The translations under genes and the position numbers were made by a program. DNA of 64,000 bases, from assembly GCF_014197135.1 (NCBI RefSeq), contig NZ_JACIFA010000008.1, positions 105,149 to 169,148 on the forward strand, given 5' to 3'. The notes under the pieces are model-generated. The model was not told the origin of the DNA. It was given only the letters and a program-made list of their open reading frames with translations, and did not search any database. This DNA is from Sphingomonas zeae (GTDB lineage Bacteria; Pseudomonadota; Alphaproteobacteria; Sphingomonadales; Sphingomonadaceae). Below are positions 37,090 through 45,396 of the stretch, piece by piece (position 1 is the stretch's first letter; every line of letters starts with the position of its first letter).

Positions 37090-38127
37090 ATGACCGACAC
37101 CCATACCACCACCACCGGCGAACAGCGTCTCGCCACCCGCATGGCGCGCGGCGCGGAGTTCCTGGGCGCCGACATGGCGATCATGGCGGGCGCCATGTCC
37201 TGGGTGTCGGAGCGCAATCTCGTTTCCGCCATGTCGAACGCGGGCGGCTTCGGCGTGATCGCGTGCGGCGCGATGACGCCCGAGCTGCTCGATACCGAGA
37301 TCGCCGCGACCAAGGCGATGACCACGCGGCCCTTCGGCGTGAACCTGATCACCATGCACCCGCAGCTGTTCGACCTGATCGCGGTGTGCGGCCGTCACCA
37401 GGTCGGCCATGTCGTGCTGGCCGGCGGCCTGCCCCCCAAGGGCGCGCTGGAGGCGATCAAGGACACCGGCGCCAAGGTCATCTGTTTCGCCCCCGCCTTG
37501 TCGCTGGCCAAGAAGCTGATCCGCTCGGGCGTCGATGCGCTGGTGATCGAGGGGATGGAGGCGGGCGGCCATATTGGCCCGGTCTCGACCAGCGTGCTGG
37601 CGCAGGAGATGTTGCCCGAGATCGCCACCCAGGTCCCCGTCTTCGTGGCGGGCGGCATCGGCCGGGGTGAGGCGATCGCCGGTTATCTCGACATGGGTGC
37701 GGCGGGCGTCCAACTCGGCACGCGCTTCGTCTGCGCGACCGAATCGATCGCGCACCCCAATTTCAAGAAGGCGTTCATCCGCGCCTCGGCCCGCGACGCG
37801 GTGGCGAGCGTGCAGATCGACCCGCGCCTGCCGGTCATTCCGGTCCGCGCGCTGAAGAATGCGGGCGGCGAGCTGTTCACCGCCAAGCAGCGCGAAGTCG
37901 CCCAGTCGCTCGACGAGGGCAGGGTCGCAATGGCCGAAGCGCAGCTTCAGATCGAACATTACTGGGCCGGTGCGCTGCGCCGCGCGGTGATCGAGGGCGA
38001 TGTCGAGCATGGCTCGGTCATGGCGGGCCAGTCGGTCGGCATGGTCACCAAGGAAGAACCGATCGCCGATATCCTGGCCCAGCTGATGGCCGAGGCTGCC
38101 GCCGCGCTGGTCGCGCGCGCGGCCTGA
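37090..38127 (+). CDS. Nitronate monooxygenase family flavoprotein
   Basis: 345-residue FMN TIM-barrel enzyme (2-nitropropane dioxygenase/FabK-like). The N-terminus has MAIMAGAMSWVSERNLVSAM, the middle has VIEGMEAGGHIGPVSTSVL, and the FMN phosphate site is VFVAGGIGRGEAIAGYLDMG followed by GVQLGTRFV. Family members oxidise alkyl nitronates or act as NAD(P)H-quinone reductases; the real substrate is unknown. ATG at 37090 follows GGAGCAAAG. It ends directly at a family A palindrome. Confidence 0.88.
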   Translation: MTDTHTTTTGEQRLATRMARGAEFLGADMAIMAGAMSWVSERNLVSAMSNAGGFGVIACGAMTPELLDTEIAATKAMTTRPFGVNLITMHPQLFDLIAVCGRHQVGHVVLAGGLPPKGALEAIKDTGAKVICFAPALSLAKKLIRSGVDALVIEGMEAGGHIGPVSTSVLAQEMLPEIATQVPVFVAGGIGRGEAIAGYLDMGAAGVQLGTRFVCATESIAHPNFKKAFIRASARDAVASVQIDPRLPVIPVRALKNAGGELFTAKQREVAQSLDEGRVAMAEAQLQIEHYWAGALRRAVIEGDVEHGSVMAGQSVGMVTKEEPIADILAQLMAEAAAALVARAA

Positions 38128-38251
38128 TCCTCCCCGATACGGGGAGGTGACAGGCCGGACGCCTGACGGAGGGAGCTTCCTCCTAGGGCGTCCTTAGCGG
38201 CGAGCCCCTCCCCCATGCTTCGCATGGTCCCCCTCTCCGTGCCGGGAGGAT
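38127..38251. repeat. Family A palindrome
   Basis: Left arm ATCCTCCCCGATACGGGGAG begins in the last base of the upstream stop codon; the right arm CCCTCTCCGTGCCGGGAGGA ends at about 38250. The core shares GACGGAGGGAG with the copies at 1531 and 49160 (GACGGAGGGGG). Inner palindrome CATGCTTCGCATG (about 38214-38226). Confidence 0.85.
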
Positions 38252-38298
38252 TTCCGACCCTCGGACATACGCCTCGTTTCATCGCAGGAGTTACGACG

Positions 38299-38332
38299 CG
38301 TTAACCCTGATTCGGCATGACGTCGGTTAACG
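38299..38332. promoter_or_regulatory. Inverted CGTTAACC pair upstream of the lipoprotein gene
   Basis: CGTTAACC (38299-38306) and GGTTAACG (38325-38332) are perfect 8-base complements separated by 18 bases, located 32-65 bases before the ATG at 38364. TTAACC is a CtrA half-site in other alphaproteobacteria, and the spacer holds GATTC, a CcrM (GANTC) site. The full TTAA-N7-TTAA consensus is absent, so the assignment is tentative. Confidence 0.4.
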
Positions 38333-38363
38333 GCCGGGGGCGGGTTTTCCGAGGATCAGGGTT

Positions 38364-39161
38364 ATGGCGAAGTTGCGTTTGGTGTCGGGTGTAGCGATCG
38401 GCCTGTCTCTCGCGGGATGCGCCGCGCGGGAGACGGCCAAGGTGGCGCCGCCGCCGGTCATGGTCCCGGCCCCGCCGCAATATGTTCGCGCGCCGATGCC
38501 CGCCGGTGCGACGCCGGGAATGCGCATTCCCGCGCTGCTGCCCGATGGCAATTACGCGACCCCCAACCGCTCGCTGACCAGCGCCGCCACCGTCTGGCAC
38601 CTGCGTTCGGGGCTGAACGTCGCCGCGCTCGCCTGTCGCGGTCCGGACGAGGGGCAGATCGTCACCCGTTACAACACGATGCTGACGGTACAGCGGATCG
38701 AGCTGGCGGCGGCGGAGAAGCGCTATTCGGCGGAATATCAGGCGCAGGGCGGCGACTGGCGCGACAGCTATGACGATGCGATGACCCGGCTCTACAACTT
38801 TTTCTCGATCACGCCGGTTCGCAAGACCTTCTGCGCCGCCGCCGACGAAGTGCTCGCCGATATCAGCACCGCGCCGACCACCGCTTTCGACATGAAGGCC
38901 GCCGAGCGGCTCGAAAAGCTCAACGCGCCCTTCATCGCCTTCTTCCGCGCCTATGACGCATGGCGGGCAGGAACGATGGTGCCGGTGAAGCAGGGCGTCG
39001 CCCCGCTGACCATCGCGAGCAGCGCGGCCCCTGCGGTCGCTCCCGCAAGCGCGCCCAGCGGCCCTGTGCTGTCGAGCCAGCCGGTGCCCGCCGCCAAGCC
39101 CTATACCCCGCCGGTCATTAACCCGCCCTCGCTGAAGGTCGATCCGGCCGCGATCCAGTAA
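38364..39161 (+). CDS. Hypothetical lipoprotein
   Basis: 265-residue secreted protein. The N-terminus MAKLRLVSGVAIGLSLAGC ends in a lipobox (LAGC, C19), so it is probably anchored in a membrane, facing the periplasm. A Pro-rich linker (about 28-50) follows, then a predicted helical domain (about 70-210) with two further cysteines, and a Pro/Ala-rich tail. Its function is not recognised. It is on the same strand as the Tol-Pal operon 183 bases downstream and shares a promoter motif with it. Confidence 0.75.
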   Translation: MAKLRLVSGVAIGLSLAGCAARETAKVAPPPVMVPAPPQYVRAPMPAGATPGMRIPALLPDGNYATPNRSLTSAATVWHLRSGLNVAALACRGPDEGQIVTRYNTMLTVQRIELAAAEKRYSAEYQAQGGDWRDSYDDAMTRLYNFFSITPVRKTFCAAADEVLADISTAPTTAFDMKAAERLEKLNAPFIAFFRAYDAWRAGTMVPVKQGVAPLTIASSAAPAVAPASAPSGPVLSSQPVPAAKPYTPPVINPPSLKVDPAAIQ

Positions 39162-39344
39162 GCGCGGAGCGGCTCGGCCCGCGATCGAGAATGGCGATTC
39201 GCCGATCGACGCAGGCTCGTCCATTCGTCCCTTCGCGCGCGGTTCGTCGCGGCCTCGCGTCACCAACGGGTATCGTCAGACCAGAGGTAACAGGGGCGCA
39301 AGTGCCTTCCTTCCCCCCGACGGATAGGTTAACGGGCACTCACC

Positions 39345-39815
39345 ATGACGGTGACGGGAGACCACCAGCTGATCGGCGGCCGCTTCGAGGGACATGAGCA
39401 TCGCTTTGCGGTGCGTGTCTATTTCGAGGATACCGACCTGTCGGGCGTGGTCTATCACGCCAATTATCTGCGTTATATGGAGCGCGCCCGCTCCGACATG
39501 CTGCGGATCGCCGGGATCGACCAGCGCGCCGCGCATGAGGCGGGGCAGGGCGCCTATGCCGTCACCGACATCGCCATCCGCTATGCCGCCTCCGCCCGGC
39601 TCGACGACGATCTGGTCGTTACATCCAGACTGATCGAGGTGAGTGCGGTTCGCGTCGTCATTCATCAGACAGTCAGGTGCGGGGCGGTCAAGCTGACCGA
39701 CGCGCGCGTGACCGTCGCGTGGGTCGGCCCGAACGGTCGCCCGCGTCGGCAGCCCGCCGACTGGATCGCCATCTACCAACGCCTTGTCTGGCAAGGGGAC
39801 ACCCAACACCCATGA
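39345..39815 (+). CDS. ybgC: Tol-Pal-associated acyl-CoA thioesterase
   Basis: 156-residue hotdog-fold protein with the YbgC signature: RVYFEDTDLSGVVYHANYLR (Asp and Tyr/His catalytic region) and YMERARSDMLR. YbgC is the usual first gene of tol-pal and interacts with ACP and phospholipid enzymes. ATG at 39345 is preceded by GGGCACTCACC, a weak binding site; GGTTAACG lies ten bases upstream. It overlaps tolQ by ATGA. Confidence 0.92.
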   Translation: MTVTGDHQLIGGRFEGHEHRFAVRVYFEDTDLSGVVYHANYLRYMERARSDMLRIAGIDQRAAHEAGQGAYAVTDIAIRYAASARLDDDLVVTSRLIEVSAVRVVIHQTVRCGAVKLTDARVTVAWVGPNGRPRRQPADWIAIYQRLVWQGDTQHP

Positions 39816-40504
39816 ATCCCGTCTTCAACATGGATGCCGCCAGTTTGTCGCCCGTCGCCTTGTTCATCCACGCCGACTGGGTGGTGAAGCTGGTGATGAT
39901 CGGCCTGCTGCTCGCCAGCATCTGGACCTGGACGATCATCGTCGCCTTTTCGCGCAAGCTGGCGCGCACCAAGAAGGGCATGGTCCGGTTCGAACGCGAT
40001 TTCTGGAAGGCCGAGGATATCGATGCCTTTCACCGGATGGAGCAGGACAATGAACTGCCCTCGGCGCGGGTCTTTTCGGCGGGGGTGCAGGAATGGCGGC
40101 GTTCGACGGCGGGGGGGCATATCGACCGCGACGGCACGCGCGAGCGGCTGGCCACCGCGATGGGATCGGCGGTCGCGGGTGAGATCGACAAGCTCTCCGA
40201 CCGACTGAACGTGCTGGCGACGGTCGGCTCGGTCGCGCCGTTCGTCGGGCTGTTCGGCACCGTCTGGGGCATCATGCGCAGCTTCACCGGCATCGCGCAG
40301 GCGCAGAACACCTCGCTGGCGGTCGTCGCACCGGGCATTTCGGAGGCGCTGTTCGCCACCGCGATCGGCCTGTTCGCCGCCATCCCGGCGGTGATCGCCT
40401 ATAACCGGTTCAGCCATGGCGTGAACCGGGTCGAGGCGTCGCTCAACCGCTTCGCCGACGGGTTCCATACGACGCTCAGCCGCCAGCTCGATCAGGCGCG
40501 TTGA
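39812..40504 (+). CDS. tolQ: Tol-Pal protein TolQ
   Basis: 230-residue inner-membrane protein with three helices (about 15-36, 130-153, 165-187). The last two have the ExbB/TolQ family features VAPFVGLFGTVWGIMRSFTG and ISEALFATAIGLFAAIPAV. With TolR it forms the proton channel that energises TolA during outer-membrane constriction. ATG at 39812 overlaps ybgC. Confidence 0.95.
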   Translation: MNPVFNMDAASLSPVALFIHADWVVKLVMIGLLLASIWTWTIIVAFSRKLARTKKGMVRFERDFWKAEDIDAFHRMEQDNELPSARVFSAGVQEWRRSTAGGHIDRDGTRERLATAMGSAVAGEIDKLSDRLNVLATVGSVAPFVGLFGTVWGIMRSFTGIAQAQNTSLAVVAPGISEALFATAIGLFAAIPAVIAYNRFSHGVNRVEASLNRFADGFHTTLSRQLDQAR

Positions 40505-40517
40505 AGGGATCGCCGCC

Positions 40518-40976
40518 ATGGCCATGAACCTCCCCTCCCGCTCCGGTCGGGGCCGCCGCGCGCCGATGGCGGACATCAACGTCACGCCCTTGGTCGACGT
40601 GATGCTGGTGCTGCTGATCATCTTCATGGTGACGGCGCCGCTCCTGACGACGGGCGTGCCGGTCAACCTGCCCGACAGCCGCGCCAAGGCGCTGGATCAG
40701 GAGCAGAGGCCCGAACAGATTGCGATCGACGAACAGGGGCGGATGTTCCTGAACGACGATGAGATCACCGAGGCCGACCTGCCCGCCAAACTCGACGCCA
40801 TCGCCGCGCGCAAGGGTCCCGACGGACAGGTGCCGCAAGTCTATCTGCGCGCCGACCGGGCGCTGGATTATGGCCGGGTGATGCGGGTGATGGGTGAGCT
40901 GAACCGCGCCGGGTTGAACCGCGTGTCGCTGGTCACCGTGGAAGGTGGCGCGGGCGAGGGGGCGAGCGCCCGCTGA
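40518..40976 (+). CDS. tolR: Tol-Pal protein TolR
   Basis: 152-residue single-pass protein. Its helix (about 22-42) carries the essential Asp in ADINVTPLVDVMLVLLIIFM, as in ExbD/TolR. The periplasmic domain follows, ending in EGGAGEGASAR. Starts at ATG 40518, 13 bases after tolQ; its stop overlaps the tolA ATG by one base (TGATGG). Confidence 0.95.
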   Translation: MAMNLPSRSGRGRRAPMADINVTPLVDVMLVLLIIFMVTAPLLTTGVPVNLPDSRAKALDQEQRPEQIAIDEQGRMFLNDDEITEADLPAKLDAIAARKGPDGQVPQVYLRADRALDYGRVMRVMGELNRAGLNRVSLVTVEGGAGEGASAR

Positions 40977-41971
40977 TGGAGCGTGGGGAACGGATCGGGC
41001 TGGCGATCGCGGTCGCAGGACATATCGTCCTGTTCGGCTTGTTGTCGGTCGGCTTTCTGTCGACGCCGAACCCGGAAAAGCTGAAGGTCACGCCGATCGA
41101 CATCTCGCTGGTCAAGGATGTCGCGCTGGACGCCGCGTCGCCCACACCCAACCAGCAGGCCGCCCAATCGATCGCCCCCGAAGAGGGCGCGCCCGAGGAC
41201 GCCGCCCCGCCCGAACCGGTCGAGGCCGAGCCGGAACCCCAGCCCGCGCCGCCGCCCCCGGCGCCGCAACCCAAGCCCCAGCCCAAGCCGCAGCCGAAAC
41301 CCGAACCGGCCAAGCCCGAGCCGCGCCCGGAACCCAAGCCCCGGCCCAAGCCCGTGGAAAAGCCCCGGCCGCAGCCCCAGCCGAAACCAAAGCCCGCACC
41401 CGCCAAACCGGCCCCGGCCAAGCCGGTCCGCGAGGCCAAGCCCGCACCTGCGCGCCCGACCCGGTCGGAAGCCAAGCCTGCGGCAGCCCCCAAGCCAGCC
41501 ACCCCGGCGCGGGGCAGCGGCAAGAGCGAGACGGCGACCACGACCAAGCCGCGCGGTTCGCATCTGGGTTCGGATTTCCTGAAGGGCCTGTCGCCCGATC
41601 CGTCGCCGTCCAAGTCGCAGGCCGCTCCGGCGGCGAAGATGGGTGCCGCGGAAGCCAGCAATATCGCGTCGGCAATCAAGCGGCAGGTTCAACCCTGCGC
41701 CAATCGACAGGTCAATCCCGGACCGGGTGCCGAGCGCATCCGGGTGAAGATCAACCTGCATATCAACCCGGACGGCAGCCTGGCCGCCGAGCCGCGCGTT
41801 ACCGGACATACGGGCGTCGACGGCGATAACGAACGCTATGTCGACCGTGTCGATGCGTTGGCCATCGCGACTTTCAAGGGCTGTTCGCCACTGCGTGGCC
41901 TGCCGAAGGAACTCTATGACGTTCCCAATGGCTGGCGCAATTTCACCCTGATCTACAAGCTGCCGGGTTGA
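40976..41971 (+). CDS. tolA: Tol-Pal protein TolA
   Basis: 331-residue periplasm-spanning protein. N-terminal helix about 8-27 (IGLAIAVAGHIVLFGLLSVG), then a Pro/Ala/Lys-rich domain (about 60-190; many PKP and PQP repeats instead of the Ala-rich helix of E. coli TolA), and a C-terminal globular domain (about 215-331) with NPGPGAERIRVKINLHINPD and NGWRNFTLIYKLPG. It links TolQR to TolB and Pal. The C-terminal domain is duplicated as the next gene. Confidence 0.92.
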   Translation: MERGERIGLAIAVAGHIVLFGLLSVGFLSTPNPEKLKVTPIDISLVKDVALDAASPTPNQQAAQSIAPEEGAPEDAAPPEPVEAEPEPQPAPPPPAPQPKPQPKPQPKPEPAKPEPRPEPKPRPKPVEKPRPQPQPKPKPAPAKPAPAKPVREAKPAPARPTRSEAKPAAAPKPATPARGSGKSETATTTKPRGSHLGSDFLKGLSPDPSPSKSQAAPAAKMGAAEASNIASAIKRQVQPCANRQVNPGPGAERIRVKINLHINPDGSLAAEPRVTGHTGVDGDNERYVDRVDALAIATFKGCSPLRGLPKELYDVPNGWRNFTLIYKLPG

Positions 41972-41973
41972 GC

Positions 41974-42372
41974 ATGATGGTTTCGGCTCCCCCGTCGCAG
42001 ACCCAGGTGGCCCCCGCCCCGGCGACGAGCGCGTCGTCCAAGGCGGCTCACATGCAAGCGGCCGAGGCGGCGACGTTGGTGCTTCGGCAGGTTCGCCCCT
42101 GCGTCCAGCAGGTCGTCAATCCCGGCCCCGGTGCGGAACGGATTCGGGTGACGCTGCGTCTCCATTACAATCGCGACGGTATGCTCGCCGCGACGCCGGT
42201 GATTCTGGGGCATAGTGGCGTGGACGCGGGCAATGCGGCTTATGTCGCGCGGCTCAACGATCAGCTCACGACGGTTTTCAGAAACCGTCCATTACGCGAC
42301 ATGCCCCCGGCGCTTTATGGAGCGCCGGGCGGCTGGAGCGACTTTACTCTTCGTTTCAGACTTCCGGGTTGA
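41974..42372 (+). CDS. Free-standing TolA C-terminal domain paralogue
   Basis: 132 residues from ATG at 41974 (41977 also possible), two bases after the tolA stop. Residues about 25-132 align without gaps to the last part of TolA: QVNPGPGAERIRVKINLH in TolA versus VVNPGPGAERIRVTLRLHY here. Both also share HTGVD/HSGVD, a CxxxxVNPG cysteine and the final F(I/R)LPG pattern. It lacks the helix and Pro-rich arm, and no signal peptide is seen, so how it would reach the periplasm is unclear. It is clearly a tandem duplication that has kept its reading frame. Function unknown; it may modulate Tol-Pal or be evolving freely. Confidence 0.8.
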   Translation: MMVSAPPSQTQVAPAPATSASSKAAHMQAAEAATLVLRQVRPCVQQVVNPGPGAERIRVTLRLHYNRDGMLAATPVILGHSGVDAGNAAYVARLNDQLTTVFRNRPLRDMPPALYGAPGGWSDFTLRFRLPG

Positions 42373-42377
42373 GGATC

Positions 42378-43802
42378 ATGTTTATGCCCCGTTCCCTGCT
42401 GACCCTGCCGCTCACGCTGGCACTGGCCGCCAGCGCCGTGGGGGCGCAGGACGTGCCCGCGCCTGCTCCTCAGGATCAGGCGGCGGCGCCCGCTCCCGCC
42501 GCCGGGCAGCAGCCTGGCGCTGCGCCCGCCAATGGCCAGGAAGGGCTGGTCGTCGATGTCGAGGGCGGCATTTCCGCGCCGATGCCGATCGCGATTCCCG
42601 CCATGCCGACCAGCGCGGTGGTGCAGACCCCGGCGGGCACGACCGATGTGGTCGGGCAGAAACTGTCCGAGATCATCGCCAACGACCTGCGCAATTCGGG
42701 GCTGTTCACGCCCGTTCCACCAGCGCAGCTGCGCACCGTGTCCTTCCCGGAAGTGACCGCGCCCGCTTTCGACTATTGGAACGGCACCGGCGCGCAGGCG
42801 CTGGTCCAGGGCTATGTCCGCGCCAATGGCGACGGGACGCTGACGGTCGGCTGCTATCTCTATGACGTGTTGGCGCGCAGCGAACTGGCGCGGCAGGGCT
42901 TTGTCGTGTCGCCAAGCGACTGGCGGCGCGCGGCGCATAAGTGCGCCGACACCATCTATACCAAGCTGACCGGCGAAGGCCCCTATTTCGACAGCCGCAT
43001 CACCTATGTCTCGGAAACCGGGCCGAAGGCGCACCGGATCAAGCGGCTGGCGATCATGGACCAGGACGGCGCGAATCACCGTTTCCTGACCAACGGCCAG
43101 TCGATCGTGCTGACCCCGCGCTTCGCGCCGAACCAGCAGTCGATCGTCTATATGTCCTATATCGACAAGCGGCCCGCCATCTATGTCTATGACATCGGCA
43201 CCGGGCGCCAGCGTCTGGTGGTGCAGAATGCCGCGACGACCTTCGCGCCGCGCTTCTCGCCCGATGGCCGCTGGATCCTGTTCTCGATGGCGCAGGCGGG
43301 CAACACCGACATCTATCGCGTGTCGTCGCAGGGCGGCTCGCCGCAACGTCTGACCAATTCGCCGGGCATCGACACCGGGGGCAGCTATTCGCCCGACGGA
43401 TCGAAGATCGTGTTCGAGAGCGATCGTTCGGGCGGGCAGCAGATTTACGTCATGAACGCCGACGGATCGAACCAGCAGCGGATCAGCTTCGGCGGCGGGC
43501 GCTATGCGACCCCGGTGTGGAGCCCGCGCGGCGACCTGATCGCCTTTACCAAGCTGGGCGGTGCGTTCCGCATCGGCATCATGAGCCCGTCGGGCGGCGG
43601 CGAGAAATTGCTGACCAACAGCTGGCAGGACGAGGGGCCGAGCTGGTCGCCCAATGGCCGCGTCATCACCTTCCAGCGCTCGACGCAAGGCGCGTCGGGC
43701 AAGGCGGATGTGTGGATGGTCGACCTTACGGGCGTGAACGAGCGTCGTATTCCGACGCCGCTCGACGGATCGGACCCGGCCTGGGGGCCGCTGCGCCAAT
43801 AA
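42378..43802 (+). CDS. tolB: Tol-Pal protein TolB
   Basis: 474-residue periplasmic protein. Signal peptide MFMPRSLLTLPLTLALAASA followed by a Pro/Ala-rich stretch, an N-terminal domain (about 75-195), and a beta-propeller with repeating motifs RFSPDGRWILFS, SYSPDGSKIVFES, VWSPRGDLIAFT and SWSPNGRVITFQ. ATG at 42378 or 42384. The segment before the N-terminal domain is longer than in E. coli. It binds Pal and TolA in the division-linked machine. Confidence 0.95.
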   Translation: MFMPRSLLTLPLTLALAASAVGAQDVPAPAPQDQAAAPAPAAGQQPGAAPANGQEGLVVDVEGGISAPMPIAIPAMPTSAVVQTPAGTTDVVGQKLSEIIANDLRNSGLFTPVPPAQLRTVSFPEVTAPAFDYWNGTGAQALVQGYVRANGDGTLTVGCYLYDVLARSELARQGFVVSPSDWRRAAHKCADTIYTKLTGEGPYFDSRITYVSETGPKAHRIKRLAIMDQDGANHRFLTNGQSIVLTPRFAPNQQSIVYMSYIDKRPAIYVYDIGTGRQRLVVQNAATTFAPRFSPDGRWILFSMAQAGNTDIYRVSSQGGSPQRLTNSPGIDTGGSYSPDGSKIVFESDRSGGQQIYVMNADGSNQQRISFGGGRYATPVWSPRGDLIAFTKLGGAFRIGIMSPSGGGEKLLTNSWQDEGPSWSPNGRVITFQRSTQGASGKADVWMVDLTGVNERRIPTPLDGSDPAWGPLRQ

Positions 43803-43847
43803 GACTGTTTCGGGGGTTCTACCAATCTGTAGGGAGTTGAAAGTCCG

Positions 43848-44372
43848 ATGACCAAGATCAAGACCACGCTCGTCGTCGCCACCATGGCGATCGCCATGGC
43901 GGGCTGCGCCAAGAAGCGCCCCGAAGTGCTGCCGCCCGCGCCGGTCAGCCAGGGCACCGGCGTCGATCCCAATGCGGGCGCGAACACCAACCCGGACGGC
44001 GCGATCGTCCCCGGCTCGGACGCCGACTTCAAGCGCTCGGTGACGTCGAACACGATCCATTTCGGGCTCGATCAATATGATATCGATCCCGAATCGCGCG
44101 CGATCCTGGACAGCCAGGCACAGTGGCTGGCGCGCTATCCCAATGTCCGCATCACCATCGAGGGGCATTGCGACGAGCGTGGTACCCGTGAATATAACCT
44201 TGCGCTCGGTGATCGCCGCGCCAATGCGGCCAAGAATTATCTGGCGGCGCGCGGCGTCTCGCCCGAGCGGATGAACGTCATCAGCTATGGCAAGGAACGC
44301 CCGATCGCGCTGGGTTCGGACGAAGCCAGCTACGCGCAGAACCGCCGCGCCGTGACGATCGTGTTGAGCTGA
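43848..44372 (+). CDS. pal: Peptidoglycan-associated lipoprotein Pal
   Basis: 174-residue outer-membrane lipoprotein. Lipobox MAGC (C20), short linker, then an OmpA-like domain with HFGLDQYDIDPESRAILDSQ, IEGHCDERGTREYNLALGDR and RRAVTIVLS, which bind peptidoglycan. Last gene of the operon, 45 bases after tolB and just before a clear terminator. Confidence 0.96.
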   Translation: MTKIKTTLVVATMAIAMAGCAKKRPEVLPPAPVSQGTGVDPNAGANTNPDGAIVPGSDADFKRSVTSNTIHFGLDQYDIDPESRAILDSQAQWLARYPNVRITIEGHCDERGTREYNLALGDRRANAAKNYLAARGVSPERMNVISYGKERPIALGSDEASYAQNRRAVTIVLS

Positions 44373-44379
44373 TAGGAAA

Positions 44380-44414
44380 AGGCCCGGCTCTCATGAGGAG
44401 GGCCGGGCCTGATT
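44380..44414 (+). terminator. Terminator of the tol-pal operon
   Basis: AGGCCCGGC (44380-44388) pairs perfectly with GCCGGGCCT (44402-44410), extended inward by further pairs, followed by GATTTTA. It begins eight bases after the pal stop. Confidence 0.85.
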
Positions 44415-44427
44415 TTATGCCCACGCT

Positions 44428-44515
44428 CCTTTCCGCCTGAGCGAAGTCGAAGGCCACGGTTTTCGCTTTCGGCAAGGTGCGGGGCGTGCACTTCGACGTC
44501 GCTCAATGCGAACGG
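44428..44515. repeat. Family C intergenic palindrome
   Basis: Left arm CCGCCTGAGCGAAGTCGAAG and right arm CTTCGACGTCGCTCAATGCG are near complements, separated by about 45 bases. It lies between the pal terminator and the convergent nuclease gene. Same family as 32346. Confidence 0.8.
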
Positions 44516-44524
44516 TCGAGGGCG

Positions 44525-45385
44525 TTACCCGCGAAACGCGCTGTTCAGCAGCTTCGCGAGTCGCAGCCCGCCACGCTTCATCTGCTCGCGCTCGACCGGG
44601 GCCATCTCGCGGATCGCGGCTTCATTCATCGTCATATGCGCAGGGGTCGGCTGGCACGGATCGCCGCCCATCGCCGCGGCATAGGCGCGCTTGGCGATCG
44701 CCCAATTCTCGCGGCTCCACGCATCCACGTCGCCCGCCGACTCGCGCCGCCGCTCGGCCGCCGGATAGCCGCGGACCAGCTTGGGCGGGGTCGAGATCGC
44801 GCGCTCGGCGAGCAGCCCATCCCAGATCGAGTGCAGGTTCAGGCGCGGCGTGCTGTACGCGCCATAATCGACATGGGTGTCGTTGCCGCCCTTGTCGCTC
44901 TTGTCGCCCGCATGGAGCGGCTGGTGCAGGTCGCCGACGAAATGGACCAGGAAGGCCAGCGCCATGACCCGGTCCTTTTGCGACGCCCGCTTGTCCTTCA
45001 GGATGGCAAGCTGGCGGGGGATCTGGGCCGAGACGCAGTCGCCCGAATCGCAGGCCGGTGGCAGGCGGAAGGGCTGGCAGATGTCGATATTCTGATAGTG
45101 CCAGCTATAGGCATAGCCGAAGCGCGACTTGCCGTTTTCGTCCTTCAGCGGCTTGACGCAATCGGGCCAGACGCTGGCCTCCTCGATCGTCCGGACCGGG
45201 CAGGTCGGCGTGTCGAGCTGGGCCTGCGCCTTCAAAATCTGGCGAATCTCGGCGCGGGCATGGGGGGTGATGTTGGCCCAGGCGATGGCGGCGACGGTCT
45301 CGTGGCCATATTCCCAATAGGCGGCGGCGGGGGAGGGGAGGAACAGGCCCGCCACCATCCCGAACAAGATACGCAAGTGCTTCAT
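44525..45385 (-). CDS. S1/P1 nuclease family protein
   Basis: 286-residue secreted nuclease. Signal peptide residues 1-22; the mature N-terminus starts near W24 in YWEYGHETVAAIAWANI, where the N-terminal Trp is a zinc ligand in P1 nuclease. Other zinc-site regions: LAFLVHFVGDLHQPLHAGD and GGNDTHVDYG, then NLHSIWDGLL. It degrades single-stranded DNA and RNA in fungi and plants; bacterial members are little studied. It lies 11 bases after the isoaspartyl peptidase gene, on the same strand. Confidence 0.9.
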   Translation of the reverse strand: MKHLRILFGMVAGLFLPSPAAAYWEYGHETVAAIAWANITPHARAEIRQILKAQAQLDTPTCPVRTIEEASVWPDCVKPLKDENGKSRFGYAYSWHYQNIDICQPFRLPPACDSGDCVSAQIPRQLAILKDKRASQKDRVMALAFLVHFVGDLHQPLHAGDKSDKGGNDTHVDYGAYSTPRLNLHSIWDGLLAERAISTPPKLVRGYPAAERRRESAGDVDAWSRENWAIAKRAYAAAMGGDPCQPTPAHMTMNEAAIREMAPVEREQMKRGGLRLAKLLNSAFRG

Positions 45386-45396
45386 GGGCGTGCCTT

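Noticed and set aside
35479..38010. 843-codon frame antisense to lysC and the nitronate monooxygenase
   Set aside because: Low-complexity His/Arg/Asp sequence, no domain, crosses a palindrome-filled gap.
41974..42372. TolA paralogue as a frameshifted tail of tolA
   Set aside because: tolA already has a complete C-terminal domain ending in KLPG and a stop; the second copy has its own start and differs in sequence, so it is a duplication.
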